Notes: generated by a model not told the origin, from the letters alone. A DNA stretch of 64,000 nt from Streptomyces sp. WMMC500 (GCF_027497195.1 NZ_CP114905.1:6955001-7019000); one strand, 5' to 3'. Shown: positions 45,320-54,083, numbered from the stretch's first letter. Made by a program: numbers and translations.

Positions 45320-45368
45320 CTCCTCCCGGGGCGGTAGGCGGCGCCGCCGCCTACCGCCCCGGGAGGAG
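45320..45368. terminator. very long perfect hairpin
   Basis: Two 24-base arms, 45320-45343 and 45345-45368, are perfectly complementary with a single base between them. The stem runs CTCCTCCCGGGG...CCCCGGGAGGAG. It lies 74 bases after the lipoprotein stop and 68 before the PAP2 gene, so it separates two units on the same strand. Confidence 0.75.
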
Positions 45369-45436
45369 ATTCCGGCCCTCGTGCGGCACCGGGGGATGAT
45401 CTGACGACCCCTCTCCGTCTGGCAAACTGTCTCCTC

Positions 45437-46333
45437 ATGGGCGCGTCGTATTCCCGGGACCTTGCTCCCCGGCCAGCGGAGATTGCGAGGACTCTGCAGG
45501 ACCGGCGGACCCCCGTTTCCTCGACTGACACGGACGACGGTGAGAGACGTGCTCTCCCGCCGCCGCCCGGGCAGCGCCTGCGCGCCCTCCTCGACCGGAT
45601 GCGCTCGCCGCGCCCCCCGCGGCTGTGGTTCGAGATCATGCTCGTCGCGCTCGTCTACTGGACGTACTCGATAATCCGCAACGCCGTGCCCGAGCAGGAA
45701 GAGCAGGCGCTGAAGAACGCGGACCGCATCTGGAGCTTCCAGGAGGACCTGGGGCTGGCCTTCGAGCGGTCGCTCAACCACGCGGTCGACGGCGTCACCT
45801 GGCTCGTCGTGTCGATGAACTACTACTACGGCACGCTCCACTACGTCGTCACCATCGGCGTGCTCGTCTGGCTCTACCGCCGCCAGTCCGGCCGCTACGC
45901 CGCCGTGCGCCTCGCGCTCGCCGTGACGACCTGCTTCGCCCTCATCGGCTACTACAGCTTCCCGCTGGCGCCGCCGCGGCTGATGGAGGGCATGGACTTC
46001 ATCGACACCGTGCGGGTGCACGAGACCCTGGGCTCGATGTCGCAGGGCAACCTGGCCAACGTCTCCAACCAGTACGCGGCCATGCCCTCGATGCACGTGG
46101 GCTGGTCCGTGTGGGCGGGCATCACCATCGCCGTGCTGGCCAGGCCGCTGTGGGTGAAGGTGCTCGGCGTGCTCTACCCGACCCTGACGCTGCTGGTCAT
46201 CATGGCGACGGCGAACCACTTCTGGATGGACGCGGTGGGCGGGATCATCTGCCTGGCCTTCGGCTTCGCGGTCTCGTACGCCTGGTACGGGACGATCGCG
46301 TACCGGCTGCCGCAGAAGGTGGCCTCCCCCTAG
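45437..46333 (+). CDS. PAP2-superfamily phosphatase / inositolphosphotransferase-like
   Basis: 298 aa with six membrane helices after a charged N-terminus. The PAP2-type catalytic motifs are QYAAMPSMHVGWS and ATANHFWMDAVGG, with the phosphate-binding arginine region further upstream (FPLAPPRLMEG). The motif pattern fits the Ipt1/AUR1-like branch, which transfers inositol phosphate or hydrolyses lipid phosphates at the outer membrane face. It may act in inositol-lipid synthesis or undecaprenyl-PP recycling. The stop overlaps the convergent gene by 4 bases. Confidence 0.85.
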   Translation: MGASYSRDLAPRPAEIARTLQDRRTPVSSTDTDDGERRALPPPPGQRLRALLDRMRSPRPPRLWFEIMLVALVYWTYSIIRNAVPEQEEQALKNADRIWSFQEDLGLAFERSLNHAVDGVTWLVVSMNYYYGTLHYVVTIGVLVWLYRRQSGRYAAVRLALAVTTCFALIGYYSFPLAPPRLMEGMDFIDTVRVHETLGSMSQGNLANVSNQYAAMPSMHVGWSVWAGITIAVLARPLWVKVLGVLYPTLTLLVIMATANHFWMDAVGGIICLAFGFAVSYAWYGTIAYRLPQKVASP

Positions 46334-47052
46334 CGTCGCGGGCGAGGTCCGCGCGCCGTGGTGCGTCCGCGCGGGCCGTCGTCCTCCGTGTCCCGGGACC
46401 GGCGGCGGCGCAGGATCACGATCCCCGCGGTGCCGACGAGCAGCGCGGCGGCGGCGCTGCCGACCGCGTAGACCTTGTTCGAGGAGACCCAGGGCTCGGG
46501 GGACCACTCGTCGTCGGCGCTGGTGCAGGTGAGCCATTCCCCGCGGGTGCCGCCCTGGAAGCAGACCGTCGTGGCGGACGCGGGGGCGCCGTCGCGGGCG
46601 TCGTCCTCGGCGCCGGGGCGCCGCGGGGCGCGTACGCCATCGGAGGCGTCGGCCGGGTCGGCGGCGTCGGCGGCGTGCAGATCCCGGGCGTCCCTTTCGG
46701 TCCTGTCAGGAGCGGCGGTCACCGTCAGCACCCGGCTCGTGCCCGCCGGCAGGGTGATCCGCCACGTCACCTGCTGCCCGTTCGTCCTGGCCCGCGGGCT
46801 CGCGGACACGTACTCCAGGGATTCGGGGAGGAGCTGGGTGACCCGGCCGTGCGGCGCGTCCGCGCCGGAGGTGTTGCGGACGGTGATCGCGTACGTCGTG
46901 CCGCCGTCCGCCGCCGCCCGGCTCTCCAGCGCGATCCGGACCGGCGACGACGGCCCGGCGGGCGGGGGTGCGGCGGGGGAGAGCGGCGGGGAGGTGGCGA
47001 GGGACGCCAGCAGGCCGGCGACCGTCGCCGCGGAAGCGATCGCCGTACGCAT
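46330..47052 (-). CDS. cell-surface protein with DUF11-like domain and membrane anchor
   Basis: About 240 aa from the ATG at 47052. There is a signal peptide (RTAIASAATVAGLLASLATS), then a DUF11/Ig-like domain (GGTTYAITVRNTSGADAPHGRVTQLLPESLEYVSASP, TWRITLPAGTSRVLTVTAAP). An acidic linker rich in AD pairs follows, with a pair of cysteines (VCFQGGTRGEWLTC). A C-terminal membrane helix with a basic tail (AVGSAAAALLVGTAGIVILRRRR) ends the protein. It is an anchored surface protein. The start could also be 47073. Confidence 0.78.
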   Translation of the reverse strand: MRTAIASAATVAGLLASLATSPPLSPAAPPPAGPSSPVRIALESRAAADGGTTYAITVRNTSGADAPHGRVTQLLPESLEYVSASPRARTNGQQVTWRITLPAGTSRVLTVTAAPDRTERDARDLHAADAADPADASDGVRAPRRPGAEDDARDGAPASATTVCFQGGTRGEWLTCTSADDEWSPEPWVSSNKVYAVGSAAAALLVGTAGIVILRRRRSRDTEDDGPRGRTTARGPRPRR

Positions 47053-47274
47053 TCCTGCCACCTCGCTGTCCATGCTGCCCGGCCCGTGCGGACGGTCTAC
47101 CAGCGGGCGCCGTCGAGAAAAAGGGCAAATCGCACGAGCGAGGCGCCGATGCTACGAACGGCCCGCCGGAGCGTCGCCCCTTCGGAGGAACCGGCCGCGG
47201 CGGCGTCCGGGGCCGGCCTCCGGCGTCCGGCGGTCCCGGGCCCCCGGGTCCCGGTGGCCCCGGGCCCGGACGCG

Positions 47275-50200
47275 TCAGTCGCCGTAGAAGATCCGCTCCA
47301 CGACCGCCCGCGCCCGCCGCGTCGTCCGCCGGTACTCCTCCGGCAGCTCGCCGGCCTGCCCCGGGCCGTAGCCGAAGTAGCGTGCCACCGCGCCGAGTTC
47401 CCGCTCGGCGGCGGGGAAGGTGTCGCCGGGCCGGCCGCGTACCAGCATCACCGCGTTGCGCAGGCGCGTCGCCAGCAGCCAGGCGTCGTCCAGTATCCGC
47501 GCGTCGTCCGCGTCCAGCAGGCCCGCGCCGCGCGCCGCGGCCAGCGCCGCGCGGGTTCGGGTCGTCCGCAGCGCGGGCACCGCGCGCGCGTGCTGCAACT
47601 GCAGCAACTGCACCGTCCACTCCACGTCCGCGAGACCGCCGCGCCCCAGCTTCGCGTGCAGCGCCGGGTCCGCGCCGCGCGGCAGCCGCTCCGCCTCCAT
47701 GCGCGCCTTCAGCCGCCGGATCTCGCGTACGGCGTCCTCGTCGAGCCCGCCCGCCGGGTAGCGCAGCGGGTCGATCAGCTCCGTGAAGCGCGCCCCCAGC
47801 GCGGCGTCGCCCGCGACCGGCTCGGCGCGCAGCAGCGCGTGGCTCTCCCACGTCAGCGACCAGCGCCGGTAGTAGGCCGCGTACGACGCGAGGGTGCGCA
47901 CCAGCGGCCCCGACTTGCCCTCGGGCCGCAGGTCGGCGTCGACCAGCAGCGGCGGGTCGGCGCTGGGCAGTTGCAGCAGCCGGCGCAGCTCGTTGGCGAC
48001 GGCGAACGCCGCCGCGCCCGCCTCCTCGTCGGAGACGCCCGGGCGCGGCTCGTGCACGAAGAGCACGTCGGCGTCCGAGCCGTAGCCCAGCTCGTGCCCG
48101 CCGAAACGGCCCATGCCGATCACCGCGAACCGCGTCGGCAGCGTGTCGCCCCAGCGGGCGGCGGTCGCCGCGCGCAGCGCGCCGGCGACGGTGGCGGCGT
48201 TGAGGTCGCTGAGGGCGCCGCCGGTGCGGTCGACGGCGGCGGCGATCCGGGCGTGCTCGTCCCCGTCGTCTTCCCGCCCGTCACCGGCCTCCTCCCCGGC
48301 GAGCGCCGGGTGCGCCCCGTACGCCGTGATGAGGTCCGCCGCCGCGGTACGGAACAGCTCCCGCCGCCGCACTCCGCGGGCCGCCGCCACCGCCGCCTCC
48401 GGGGCCGAGTGCCGGCCCACGGCCGCCAGGATCTCCTGCTCCAGGTGCGCCCGCCCGCGCGGCCGCAGCCCCTGCTCGTCGCCGAGCAGCGCCACCGCCT
48501 CCGGCGCCCGCAGCAGCAGATCGGGCGCGAGCCTGCCCGAGGACAGCACCCGCGCCAGGTTCTCCGCCGCCGCGCCCTCGTCGCGCAGCAGCCGCAGGTA
48601 CCAGGGCGTGCTGCCCAGCGCGTCCGAGACCTTGCGGAAGTTGAGCAGCCCCGCGTCCGGGTCGGCCGAGTCGCCGAACCAGCCCAGCAGCACCGGCAGC
48701 AGCGTCCGCTGGATCGCCGCCTTCCGGCTCATCCCCGACGTCAGCGCCTCCAGGTGGCGCAGCGCCGCCGCCGGGTCCTCGTACCCGAGGGCGACCAGCC
48801 GCTCCCGGGCCGCGTCCGGGGTGAGCCGCACCTCCCCGGGCGCGAGCCGGGCGACGGCGTCGAGGAGCGGGCGGTAGAACAGCTTCTCGTGCAGCCGGCG
48901 CACCTCGAAGGAGTGCCGCCGCCACGCCTTGCGCAACTGCGACACCGGCTCGCCGCGGCCCTCGTCGGGCAGCAGCCGCACCAGCGAACGGCCGAGCGCG
49001 CGCAGTTCGTGCTCGTCCTCGGGCACCAGGTGCGTACGGCGCAGCTTCTGGAGCTGGATGCAGTGTTCCAGCGAGCGCAGGAAGCGGTACGCGGCGTCCA
49101 GCGCGGCGGCGTCGGCGCGGCCCACGTACCCGCCGTCGGCGAGCGCGGCCAGCGCGTCCAGGGTCGTGCCGCTGCGCAGCGAGGCGTCGGCGCGGCCGTG
49201 CACGAGCTGGAGCAACTGCACCGCGAACTCCACGTCCCGCAGCCCGCCCGGGCCCAGCTTCAGCTCCCGGTCGAGCTGCGCCGCCGGGATGTTCGCCACC
49301 ACCCGGCGGCGCATCTGCTGCACGTCCGGCACGAAGTTCGCGCGCTCCGCCGCCTGCCACACCATCGGCGCGATGGCCTCCGCGTACGCCGCGCCCAGCC
49401 CGGGGTCGCCCGCCACCGGGCGGGCCTTCAGCAGGGCCTGGAACTCCCAGGTCTTGGCCCAGCGCTGGTAGTACGCGAGGTGGGAGGAGAGGGTGCGCAC
49501 GAGGGGGCCGTTGCGGCCCTCGGGGCGGAGGTTCGCGTCGACCGGCCAGATGGTGCCCTCGGCGGTGGTGTCGGAGCAGACGCGCATGAGGCGGGCGGCG
49601 AGCCGGGTGGCGGCCTGCACGGCGGCGCGCTCGCGGGCCGGGTCGTCGCCCGGGCCCTCGTCGCGCGGCTCGGCGACGAAGATGACGTCGACGTCCGAGA
49701 CGTAGTTCAGCTCCCGCCCGCCGCACTTGCCCATCCCGATCACCGCAAGCCGGCACTGCGCCGCGTCCTCGGGCTGCTCCTCGGCCGCGATCTCCAGCGC
49801 CGCCCGCAGCGTCGCGGTCGCCAGGTCGGCCAGCTCCGCGGCGGCCTGCACCACGTCCGTCGTCCCGCACACGTCCCGGGCGGCGATCCCCAGCAGCGCC
49901 CGCCGGTACGCCACGCGCAGCGCGTCGGCCCGCGGCATCCCCGCGCCCCGCGCCCCCCACACGCCTTCGGCGAGCGCCCGCTCGAACTCCGAGGTCATCG
50001 GGTGCAGATCGACCGCCTCGTAGGTGGCCAGCGACTCCCAGTCGTCCGGATGCCGCGCCAGGTGGTCCCCCAGCGCCTCGGACGCGCCGAGCACCCCCAG
50101 CAGCCGGTCGCGCAGCGGCTTGGCGGCCACCAGCGTGTCGAGGAGCGCCTGCCGCCGCTCCGGCGCCAGCGCCTCCGCGAGCCGCACGAGCCCGAGCAGC

Positions 50201-50370
50201 GCCCGGTCGGGATCGGCGGTGCCGCCCAGCGCGTCGAGCAGCACCGGATCGTCCCGTACGCCGTCGAGCACCGGCGACTCCAGCAGCCGCCCGGCGTCGG
50301 CCGGTTCGCCGAACCCGTAGCGCAGCAGCCGGGTGAACGCGCTGCTCCTGCGCCCCTGCGGAACCGACAT
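47275..50370 (-). CDS. glnE: glutamine synthetase adenylyltransferase/deadenylase
   Basis: About 1031 aa, bifunctional. Two nucleotidyltransferase domains are visible through their GMG...GG...SD-x-D signatures: GMGKCGGRELNYVSDVDVIFV in the N-terminal (removase) half and GMGRFGGHELGYGSDADVLFV in the C-terminal (adenylylation) half. Each is followed by the DANLRPEGRNGPL / DADLRPEGKSGPL block and a helical GlnD-like regulatory part. It attaches or removes AMP on glutamine synthetase in response to nitrogen state. The ATG at 50370 follows GGGAGG; a GTG at 50400 is in frame. It lies close to a glnA2-like gene and glnII. Confidence 0.98.
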   Translation of the reverse strand: MSVPQGRRSSAFTRLLRYGFGEPADAGRLLESPVLDGVRDDPVLLDALGGTADPDRALLGLVRLAEALAPERRQALLDTLVAAKPLRDRLLGVLGASEALGDHLARHPDDWESLATYEAVDLHPMTSEFERALAEGVWGARGAGMPRADALRVAYRRALLGIAARDVCGTTDVVQAAAELADLATATLRAALEIAAEEQPEDAAQCRLAVIGMGKCGGRELNYVSDVDVIFVAEPRDEGPGDDPARERAAVQAATRLAARLMRVCSDTTAEGTIWPVDANLRPEGRNGPLVRTLSSHLAYYQRWAKTWEFQALLKARPVAGDPGLGAAYAEAIAPMVWQAAERANFVPDVQQMRRRVVANIPAAQLDRELKLGPGGLRDVEFAVQLLQLVHGRADASLRSGTTLDALAALADGGYVGRADAAALDAAYRFLRSLEHCIQLQKLRRTHLVPEDEHELRALGRSLVRLLPDEGRGEPVSQLRKAWRRHSFEVRRLHEKLFYRPLLDAVARLAPGEVRLTPDAARERLVALGYEDPAAALRHLEALTSGMSRKAAIQRTLLPVLLGWFGDSADPDAGLLNFRKVSDALGSTPWYLRLLRDEGAAAENLARVLSSGRLAPDLLLRAPEAVALLGDEQGLRPRGRAHLEQEILAAVGRHSAPEAAVAAARGVRRRELFRTAAADLITAYGAHPALAGEEAGDGREDDGDEHARIAAAVDRTGGALSDLNAATVAGALRAATAARWGDTLPTRFAVIGMGRFGGHELGYGSDADVLFVHEPRPGVSDEEAGAAAFAVANELRRLLQLPSADPPLLVDADLRPEGKSGPLVRTLASYAAYYRRWSLTWESHALLRAEPVAGDAALGARFTELIDPLRYPAGGLDEDAVREIRRLKARMEAERLPRGADPALHAKLGRGGLADVEWTVQLLQLQHARAVPALRTTRTRAALAAARGAGLLDADDARILDDAWLLATRLRNAVMLVRGRPGDTFPAAERELGAVARYFGYGPGQAGELPEEYRRTTRRARAVVERIFYGD

Positions 50371-50480
50371 CGCGCGCACCGCCTCCCGTCCCGTGATCAC
50401 GCCGGGCTACGAGCTTACGACGAGGGGCCCGCGGCCGGGACGGCCACGGGGGCCGGCGGGGGCGGGTGCCTTCCGCGCGC

Positions 50481-51458
50481 TCACGCCAGCGCGATCAGCC
50501 CGATCGCCGCCCCCGCGCACACCAGCCCGGCCGACTGCGGCAGGGTCAGCCGCTCGCGGAGCACGAGCAGGGCCAGCAGCACGGGGATCGCCGGGTACAG
50601 CGAGGCGAGCACGGTGGCGACGGCCATCAACTCCGCACGGGCCGCGTAGAGGTAGAGGACGGTCGCGAGGGTGCCGAGCACGCCGGCGACGGCCACGTGC
50701 GGCGCGCAGCGCCGGGGCAGCACCCACGGTGCCCGGTCCCCCAGCACCGCGACGGCGACGACGGCGACCGACACGGCTCGGCTGACGGTGACGGCCCACA
50801 GGTCGCCTCCCCCGCCGGCTACGCCCTCATTGGCGGGCAGGCGGGCGAGGGCGATGAAGTGGGTGGCGAACCCGGCCCCGGCGATCAGCGCGTCCACCGA
50901 GGGGGATCCGCGCCGCCGGGGGTACGCCGCGGGCCGGGAGGGCCCGTGTGCGCCGCGGTCCGGCTCCGGTGCGTACCGCCGCGGCGGCCCGGGACTCCGC
51001 CGGCCCTCGCCGCCGTCCTGCCCGTCCGGGCCGCGTGAGACCAGCCACAGGGCGGGGAACGCCGCGGCGATGCCCGCGAGGGCGGCGGCGGCAGGGCGTT
51101 CGCCGAGCAGGCTGATGCCGAGGACGACCGGGACGGCCACCGCGGTCACGTCGCTGACCGGCACCACGACGCTCATCGCCCCCGTCGTCAGCGCGCGGTA
51201 GAGGAACGCCACCCCCACGCCGGTGCCCACCCCGGACAACGCGCCCCAGCCCAGCCCGGCCGCGTCCGGGGCGCCCGCGGCCGGTATCGCCAGGGCGGCG
51301 GTCACGCTCACCACCGTGCCGCACACCTGCGCGTACAGCGCGACCGTGACCCCGGCCGTGCGCCGGGCGGCGAGCCCGGCCGCGAAGTGCGTGAGCCCGA
51401 AGCTGACGGCGGACGACAGCGCGAGCAGCTCACCCACCGCGACCACCCTGCCCGGCAC
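50481..51458 (-). CDS. EamA-family (DMT) transporter
   Basis: 325 aa, ten predicted helices in two five-helix EamA repeats (VGELLALSSAVSFGLTHFAAGLAA and the TVLYLYAARAELMAVATVLASLYPAIPVLLALLVLRERL block). There is a charged, low-complexity insertion of about 45 residues (RGPDGQDGGEGRRSPGPPRRY...) between the repeats. These proteins export metabolites or drugs. The GTG at 51458 overlaps the upstream marR-type gene by 29 bases; an in-frame GTG at 51437 is an alternative. The MarR-type regulator probably controls it. Confidence 0.88.
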   Translation of the reverse strand: MPGRVVAVGELLALSSAVSFGLTHFAAGLAARRTAGVTVALYAQVCGTVVSVTAALAIPAAGAPDAAGLGWGALSGVGTGVGVAFLYRALTTGAMSVVVPVSDVTAVAVPVVLGISLLGERPAAAALAGIAAAFPALWLVSRGPDGQDGGEGRRSPGPPRRYAPEPDRGAHGPSRPAAYPRRRGSPSVDALIAGAGFATHFIALARLPANEGVAGGGGDLWAVTVSRAVSVAVVAVAVLGDRAPWVLPRRCAPHVAVAGVLGTLATVLYLYAARAELMAVATVLASLYPAIPVLLALLVLRERLTLPQSAGLVCAGAAIGLIALA

Positions 51459-51972
51459 GCGCGGCCTGCCCGACCGGGCAGAGGTGCTCCCCGGCCAGGC
51501 AGGCGCCGCGGTCGCAGAGCCGGCACAGCACGTCCTCCGAGCCGACGTCCCCGTACACCTCGGTGAGCAGCAGCTCCAGCGCCTCCGTCAGCCCCGCCGC
51601 CTGCTGCGCGGGGAGCGCCGCGAGCACGCGCCGCAGCCCGTCCCGGCGCGCCGCCTGGGCCCGCACGGCCGCGGCGGCCCCGGCCTCGGTGAGCCGCAGC
51701 GCGACCCCCCGCCCGCCGCCGCGCTCCCGCTCGACCAGCCCGCGGCCGACGAGCTGGTCGACCATCCGCGCACACGCGGGCTGGCTCAGCCCGATCCGCC
51801 GCCCCAGTTCCGTGACCCCGATGCCCTCCGCGCCCCGCAGCGTGACGAGCGCGGCGGTGCCGCTGACGCCGACCCCGGAGGCCGCGGCTGCCGCGGCGGT
51901 CATCCGGTCGGCCACGGCGAGCGCGGCGGCGCCGAGGAGGTTCGCGGTCCGGATCTCCTCTGGTTCATGCAT
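51430..51972 (-). CDS. MarR-family transcriptional regulator
   Basis: 180 aa. The winged helix-turn-helix is IGVTELGRRIGLSQPACARMVDQLVGRGLVERER with the beta wing RGVALRLTEAG. It is flanked by dimerisation helices. The C-terminus has a cluster of five cysteines (LCRLCDRGACLAGEHLCPVG). That suggests metal binding or a redox switch, unusual for MarR proteins. It overlaps the downstream EamA transporter gene. Two 9-bp direct repeats cover its start codon and no ribosome site is seen, so it may be translated from a leaderless or autoregulated transcript. Confidence 0.9.
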   Translation of the reverse strand: MHEPEEIRTANLLGAAALAVADRMTAAAAAASGVGVSGTAALVTLRGAEGIGVTELGRRIGLSQPACARMVDQLVGRGLVERERGGGRGVALRLTEAGAAAAVRAQAARRDGLRRVLAALPAQQAAGLTEALELLLTEVYGDVGSEDVLCRLCDRGACLAGEHLCPVGQAARAGQGGRGG

Positions 51973-51984
51973 AACTCATGCATA
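51965..51984. promoter_or_regulatory. direct repeats over the marR-type start codon
   Basis: TCATGCATA occurs at 51965-51973 and 51976-51984, 11 bases apart, one helical turn. The ATG of the regulator is inside the first copy. This fits an autoregulatory MarR site; each copy also contains the palindrome ATGCAT. Confidence 0.6.
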
Positions 51985-52056
51985 GCTCACGCGCGCGGGC
52001 GTCGTCAACGAGCGGGTACCGCGGCGTTGTCGGGCCGCCGGCGTGTGTGACCGGGC

Positions 52057-52737
52057 TCAACCGCTGGCCCGCAGGATCCCTTCCTCCACCAGGGCCGCGG
52101 CGAGCTCCACCTTCTCGTCGTCGCTCAGGTTGCCCGCCAGCTCGCGCACGTAGAAGGCGCCGGTACGGGCGACGAACTCCAGTGCGTCGGCGGCGACGTC
52201 GTTCACGCTGATCAGGATCTCACCGTCCGGCGCGAGCAGATGGACCTCGCTTCTCTCCACCCGGACGCCTTGTCGCCCCGCCTGCTCGTTGACGAGCCGG
52301 CGCCGCAACGTCAGAATCCGGCCGTCATACCAGACATCGGGCAGTTCTTCGCCGAACATGTCCTCGTACTGGTCCTTGAACTCCCCGAACGAAGCCGTGG
52401 GGCGCTCCGGCGGGGCACCCTTCGCCGGCGCCGGCACGGGTGCGTTGCTGGGCGCGTGATGGACGTAGCGGCCGAAGAAACGCTCGCAGAATTCCTGGTA
52501 CTGCACCGTGAAGAGAATGAACTGGTGCCATGCCTCGTCGATCCGAAGCGAGTGCATCCGCCAGGACCGCCCGGGATGCTCGTGCACCAGCACGCAGTAC
52601 CGTTTGACCTCCCTGTAGAGCAGCTCCGCCTCTGCCGGCGAATCGACGATCTTCTCTTTGAGCAGCTTCTCGATCAGGTAGGGCGCCGGATGGTCCACCG
52701 CTGCGGACCGCCGGTCGGTCCGCAGGCTCAGAGCCAC
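52057..52737 (-). CDS. glycine-rich-domain-like protein (PF07173 type)
   Basis: 226 aa. The N-terminal half carries the conserved block found in GRDP/DUF1399 proteins: YREVKRYCVLVHEHPGRSWRMHSLRIDEAWHQFILFTVQYQEFCERFFGRYVHH. It has invariant-looking H, D, WH and FC residues that suggest a metal or ligand site. The C-terminal half is beta-rich, with RILTLRRRLVNEQ and EILISVNDVAADALEFVARTGAFYVRELAGNLSDDEK. The family's biochemical role is unknown. The GTG start follows GGAG and lies 3 bases after the Cys-rich gene's stop, so the two are certainly coupled. Confidence 0.75.
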   Translation of the reverse strand: MALSLRTDRRSAAVDHPAPYLIEKLLKEKIVDSPAEAELLYREVKRYCVLVHEHPGRSWRMHSLRIDEAWHQFILFTVQYQEFCERFFGRYVHHAPSNAPVPAPAKGAPPERPTASFGEFKDQYEDMFGEELPDVWYDGRILTLRRRLVNEQAGRQGVRVERSEVHLLAPDGEILISVNDVAADALEFVARTGAFYVRELAGNLSDDEKVELAAALVEEGILRASG

Positions 52738-52740
52738 CGT

Positions 52741-53223
52741 CTACTCCGGTGGAGACGTGCAGATGCCGCACGGGCTGTGGCAAGGCTGGCAGGGTGAATG
52801 GCAGTCCTCTGCGGACTCGGGGCGCTGCCGCCGGGTGATGCGCAGCCGACCTTCCGACGGCAGGGGAGCGGTCACGCCGTAGACGTCGGCCGCGCTCTCC
52901 TGACGGCGTTGGGTGGCCGCGCCGTAGACGTCGGCGACGCTCTCCTGACGGTGCCGGACGACAGCGGCATCGGAATCGAGCCAGAGCACGGACCCGCCGA
53001 AAGGCAGCAGATGCGCCGGGGCCTCTTCGACGTGCAGAACGTCTGCTCGGCGGATCTCGACGCACTGCGAGAGGTCGTAGAGGTTCGCGTACAGCCGGAT
53101 GTGGTCACTGCTGTTCGCCGAACCAACGTAGCCGCAGAACATCTTCGCTTTCGGCGCGTGTGGCTGCAGGATGCGCAGGAGCGGATGCTCCGGAACGGAC
53201 GTACCGGCTTTGTTGGTCGCCAA
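52741..53223 (-). CDS. Cys-rich hypothetical protein with internal duplication
   Basis: 160 aa. The start is a TTG at 53223 behind AAGGAAG. The N-terminal half looks like a folded domain (MFCGYVGSANSSDHIRLYANLYDLSQCVEIRR, VLHVEEAPAHLLPFGGSVLWLDSDAAV). A 15-residue unit (QESVADVYG / QESAADVYG) is then repeated in tandem, matching a 45-bp DNA repeat. The C-terminus is a short cysteine-rich tail with repeated HSPC (EDCHSPCQPCHSPCGICTSP): five cysteines and two histidines in 15 residues. That could bind metal or be a modified peptide segment. No family is recognised. It is coupled to the downstream gene and near a methyltransferase gene. Confidence 0.7.
   Translation of the reverse strand: MATNKAGTSVPEHPLLRILQPHAPKAKMFCGYVGSANSSDHIRLYANLYDLSQCVEIRRADVLHVEEAPAHLLPFGGSVLWLDSDAAVVRHRQESVADVYGAATQRRQESAADVYGVTAPLPSEGRLRITRRQRPESAEDCHSPCQPCHSPCGICTSPPE
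52876..52965. repeat. 45-bp in-frame tandem duplication
   Basis: Two copies of a 45-base unit, 52876-52920 and 52921-52965, share GCCGTAGACGTCGGC and CGCTCTCCTGACGG. They encode the duplicated QESxADVYG segment of the Cys-rich protein. The high identity at synonymous sites suggests a recent event. Confidence 0.7.
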
Positions 53224-53351
53224 CGTTCTTCCTTCTCTCTGGTTCCACGGGGCTCATGGAAGTCCCGACCGTAGGACCGCAACCGCGAACTCCGCCGACG
53301 ACGCCACTGGACCGTCAGCCGATTTCAGTAAGCGGCACCGCCACTCGCGCC

Positions 53352-54083
53352 TCACAGATGCCGGACGGCGGGCCGCGTGGCGCGGATGATGCGGGTGGTC
53401 ATCGGGAGCCCGCGACCGCGACCGGCGTCGTGGACGGTTTCCACGTCGACGACATCCAGGCCGGCCTGCGCGAGCAGCCGTTCCCACAGCGGGAGGTCCA
53501 GGACCCACCGCTCAAGCGTCACCGGAGTCCCGTCGGTCAGGACGGTGGGCAGTCGGGCGGAACGAACCGACCTCTCGGCGGCCTCGCCGTTGCGATAGTG
53601 GCCCAGAGTGGAGAACACCAGCATCCCGCCCGGCCGAAGGCTCGCGGCGACGGCCGGGAGGAGACGGCGGGGATCGGTGAAGTCCAGGGCGCCGAAGACG
53701 CTGTAGACGAGGTCGAAGGCGGAGGGACGCTCGGCGAGGTGGGAGGCGGCCTCAGCGAGGACCGCGCGGAGCCGCGGCACGTCACCGTACGACCGGCGGC
53801 AGCGCTCGTACATGGAAGCGGACGAGTCCAGCGCGGTCACTTCGGAGGCGGTGCTGCTCCGGGCAAGGTGGGCGGCTTGGCGTCCGGTGCCGGCACCCAC
53901 CTCGATGACGGCGATGCCGTCAAGGGAGCCGAGGATCTCGGCACCCGGCCCGTTGCGCTGGTACCAGTCCCAGTGGAAGGTACCGTCCACCCCCGCAGCT
54001 CTGTCGGCCCGGGCCCGGCGGGCGCCGTAGCACTGCCAGAGGTCGGGGCCGGTGTCCCGCGAGGGTGGTGTCACGGGGCTCAT
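53352..54083 (-). CDS. class I SAM-dependent methyltransferase
   Basis: About 243 aa from the ATG at 54083. The SAM-binding motif I is IAVIEVGAGTGRQAAHLA and the acidic post-I residue is in VTALDSSASMYERC. Motif post-II is FDLVYSVFGALDFTDP, and motif III contains SLRPGGMLVFSTLGHYRNG. The remaining C-terminal part has beta strands typical of small-molecule methyltransferases. A long in-frame N-terminal extension starting at 54155 is unlikely. It is in the same direction as, and 128 bases before, the Cys-rich gene, which suggests but does not prove a shared role. Confidence 0.88.
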   Translation of the reverse strand: MSPVTPPSRDTGPDLWQCYGARRARADRAAGVDGTFHWDWYQRNGPGAEILGSLDGIAVIEVGAGTGRQAAHLARSSTASEVTALDSSASMYERCRRSYGDVPRLRAVLAEAASHLAERPSAFDLVYSVFGALDFTDPRRLLPAVAASLRPGGMLVFSTLGHYRNGEAAERSVRSARLPTVLTDGTPVTLERWVLDLPLWERLLAQAGLDVVDVETVHDAGRGRGLPMTTRIIRATRPAVRHL

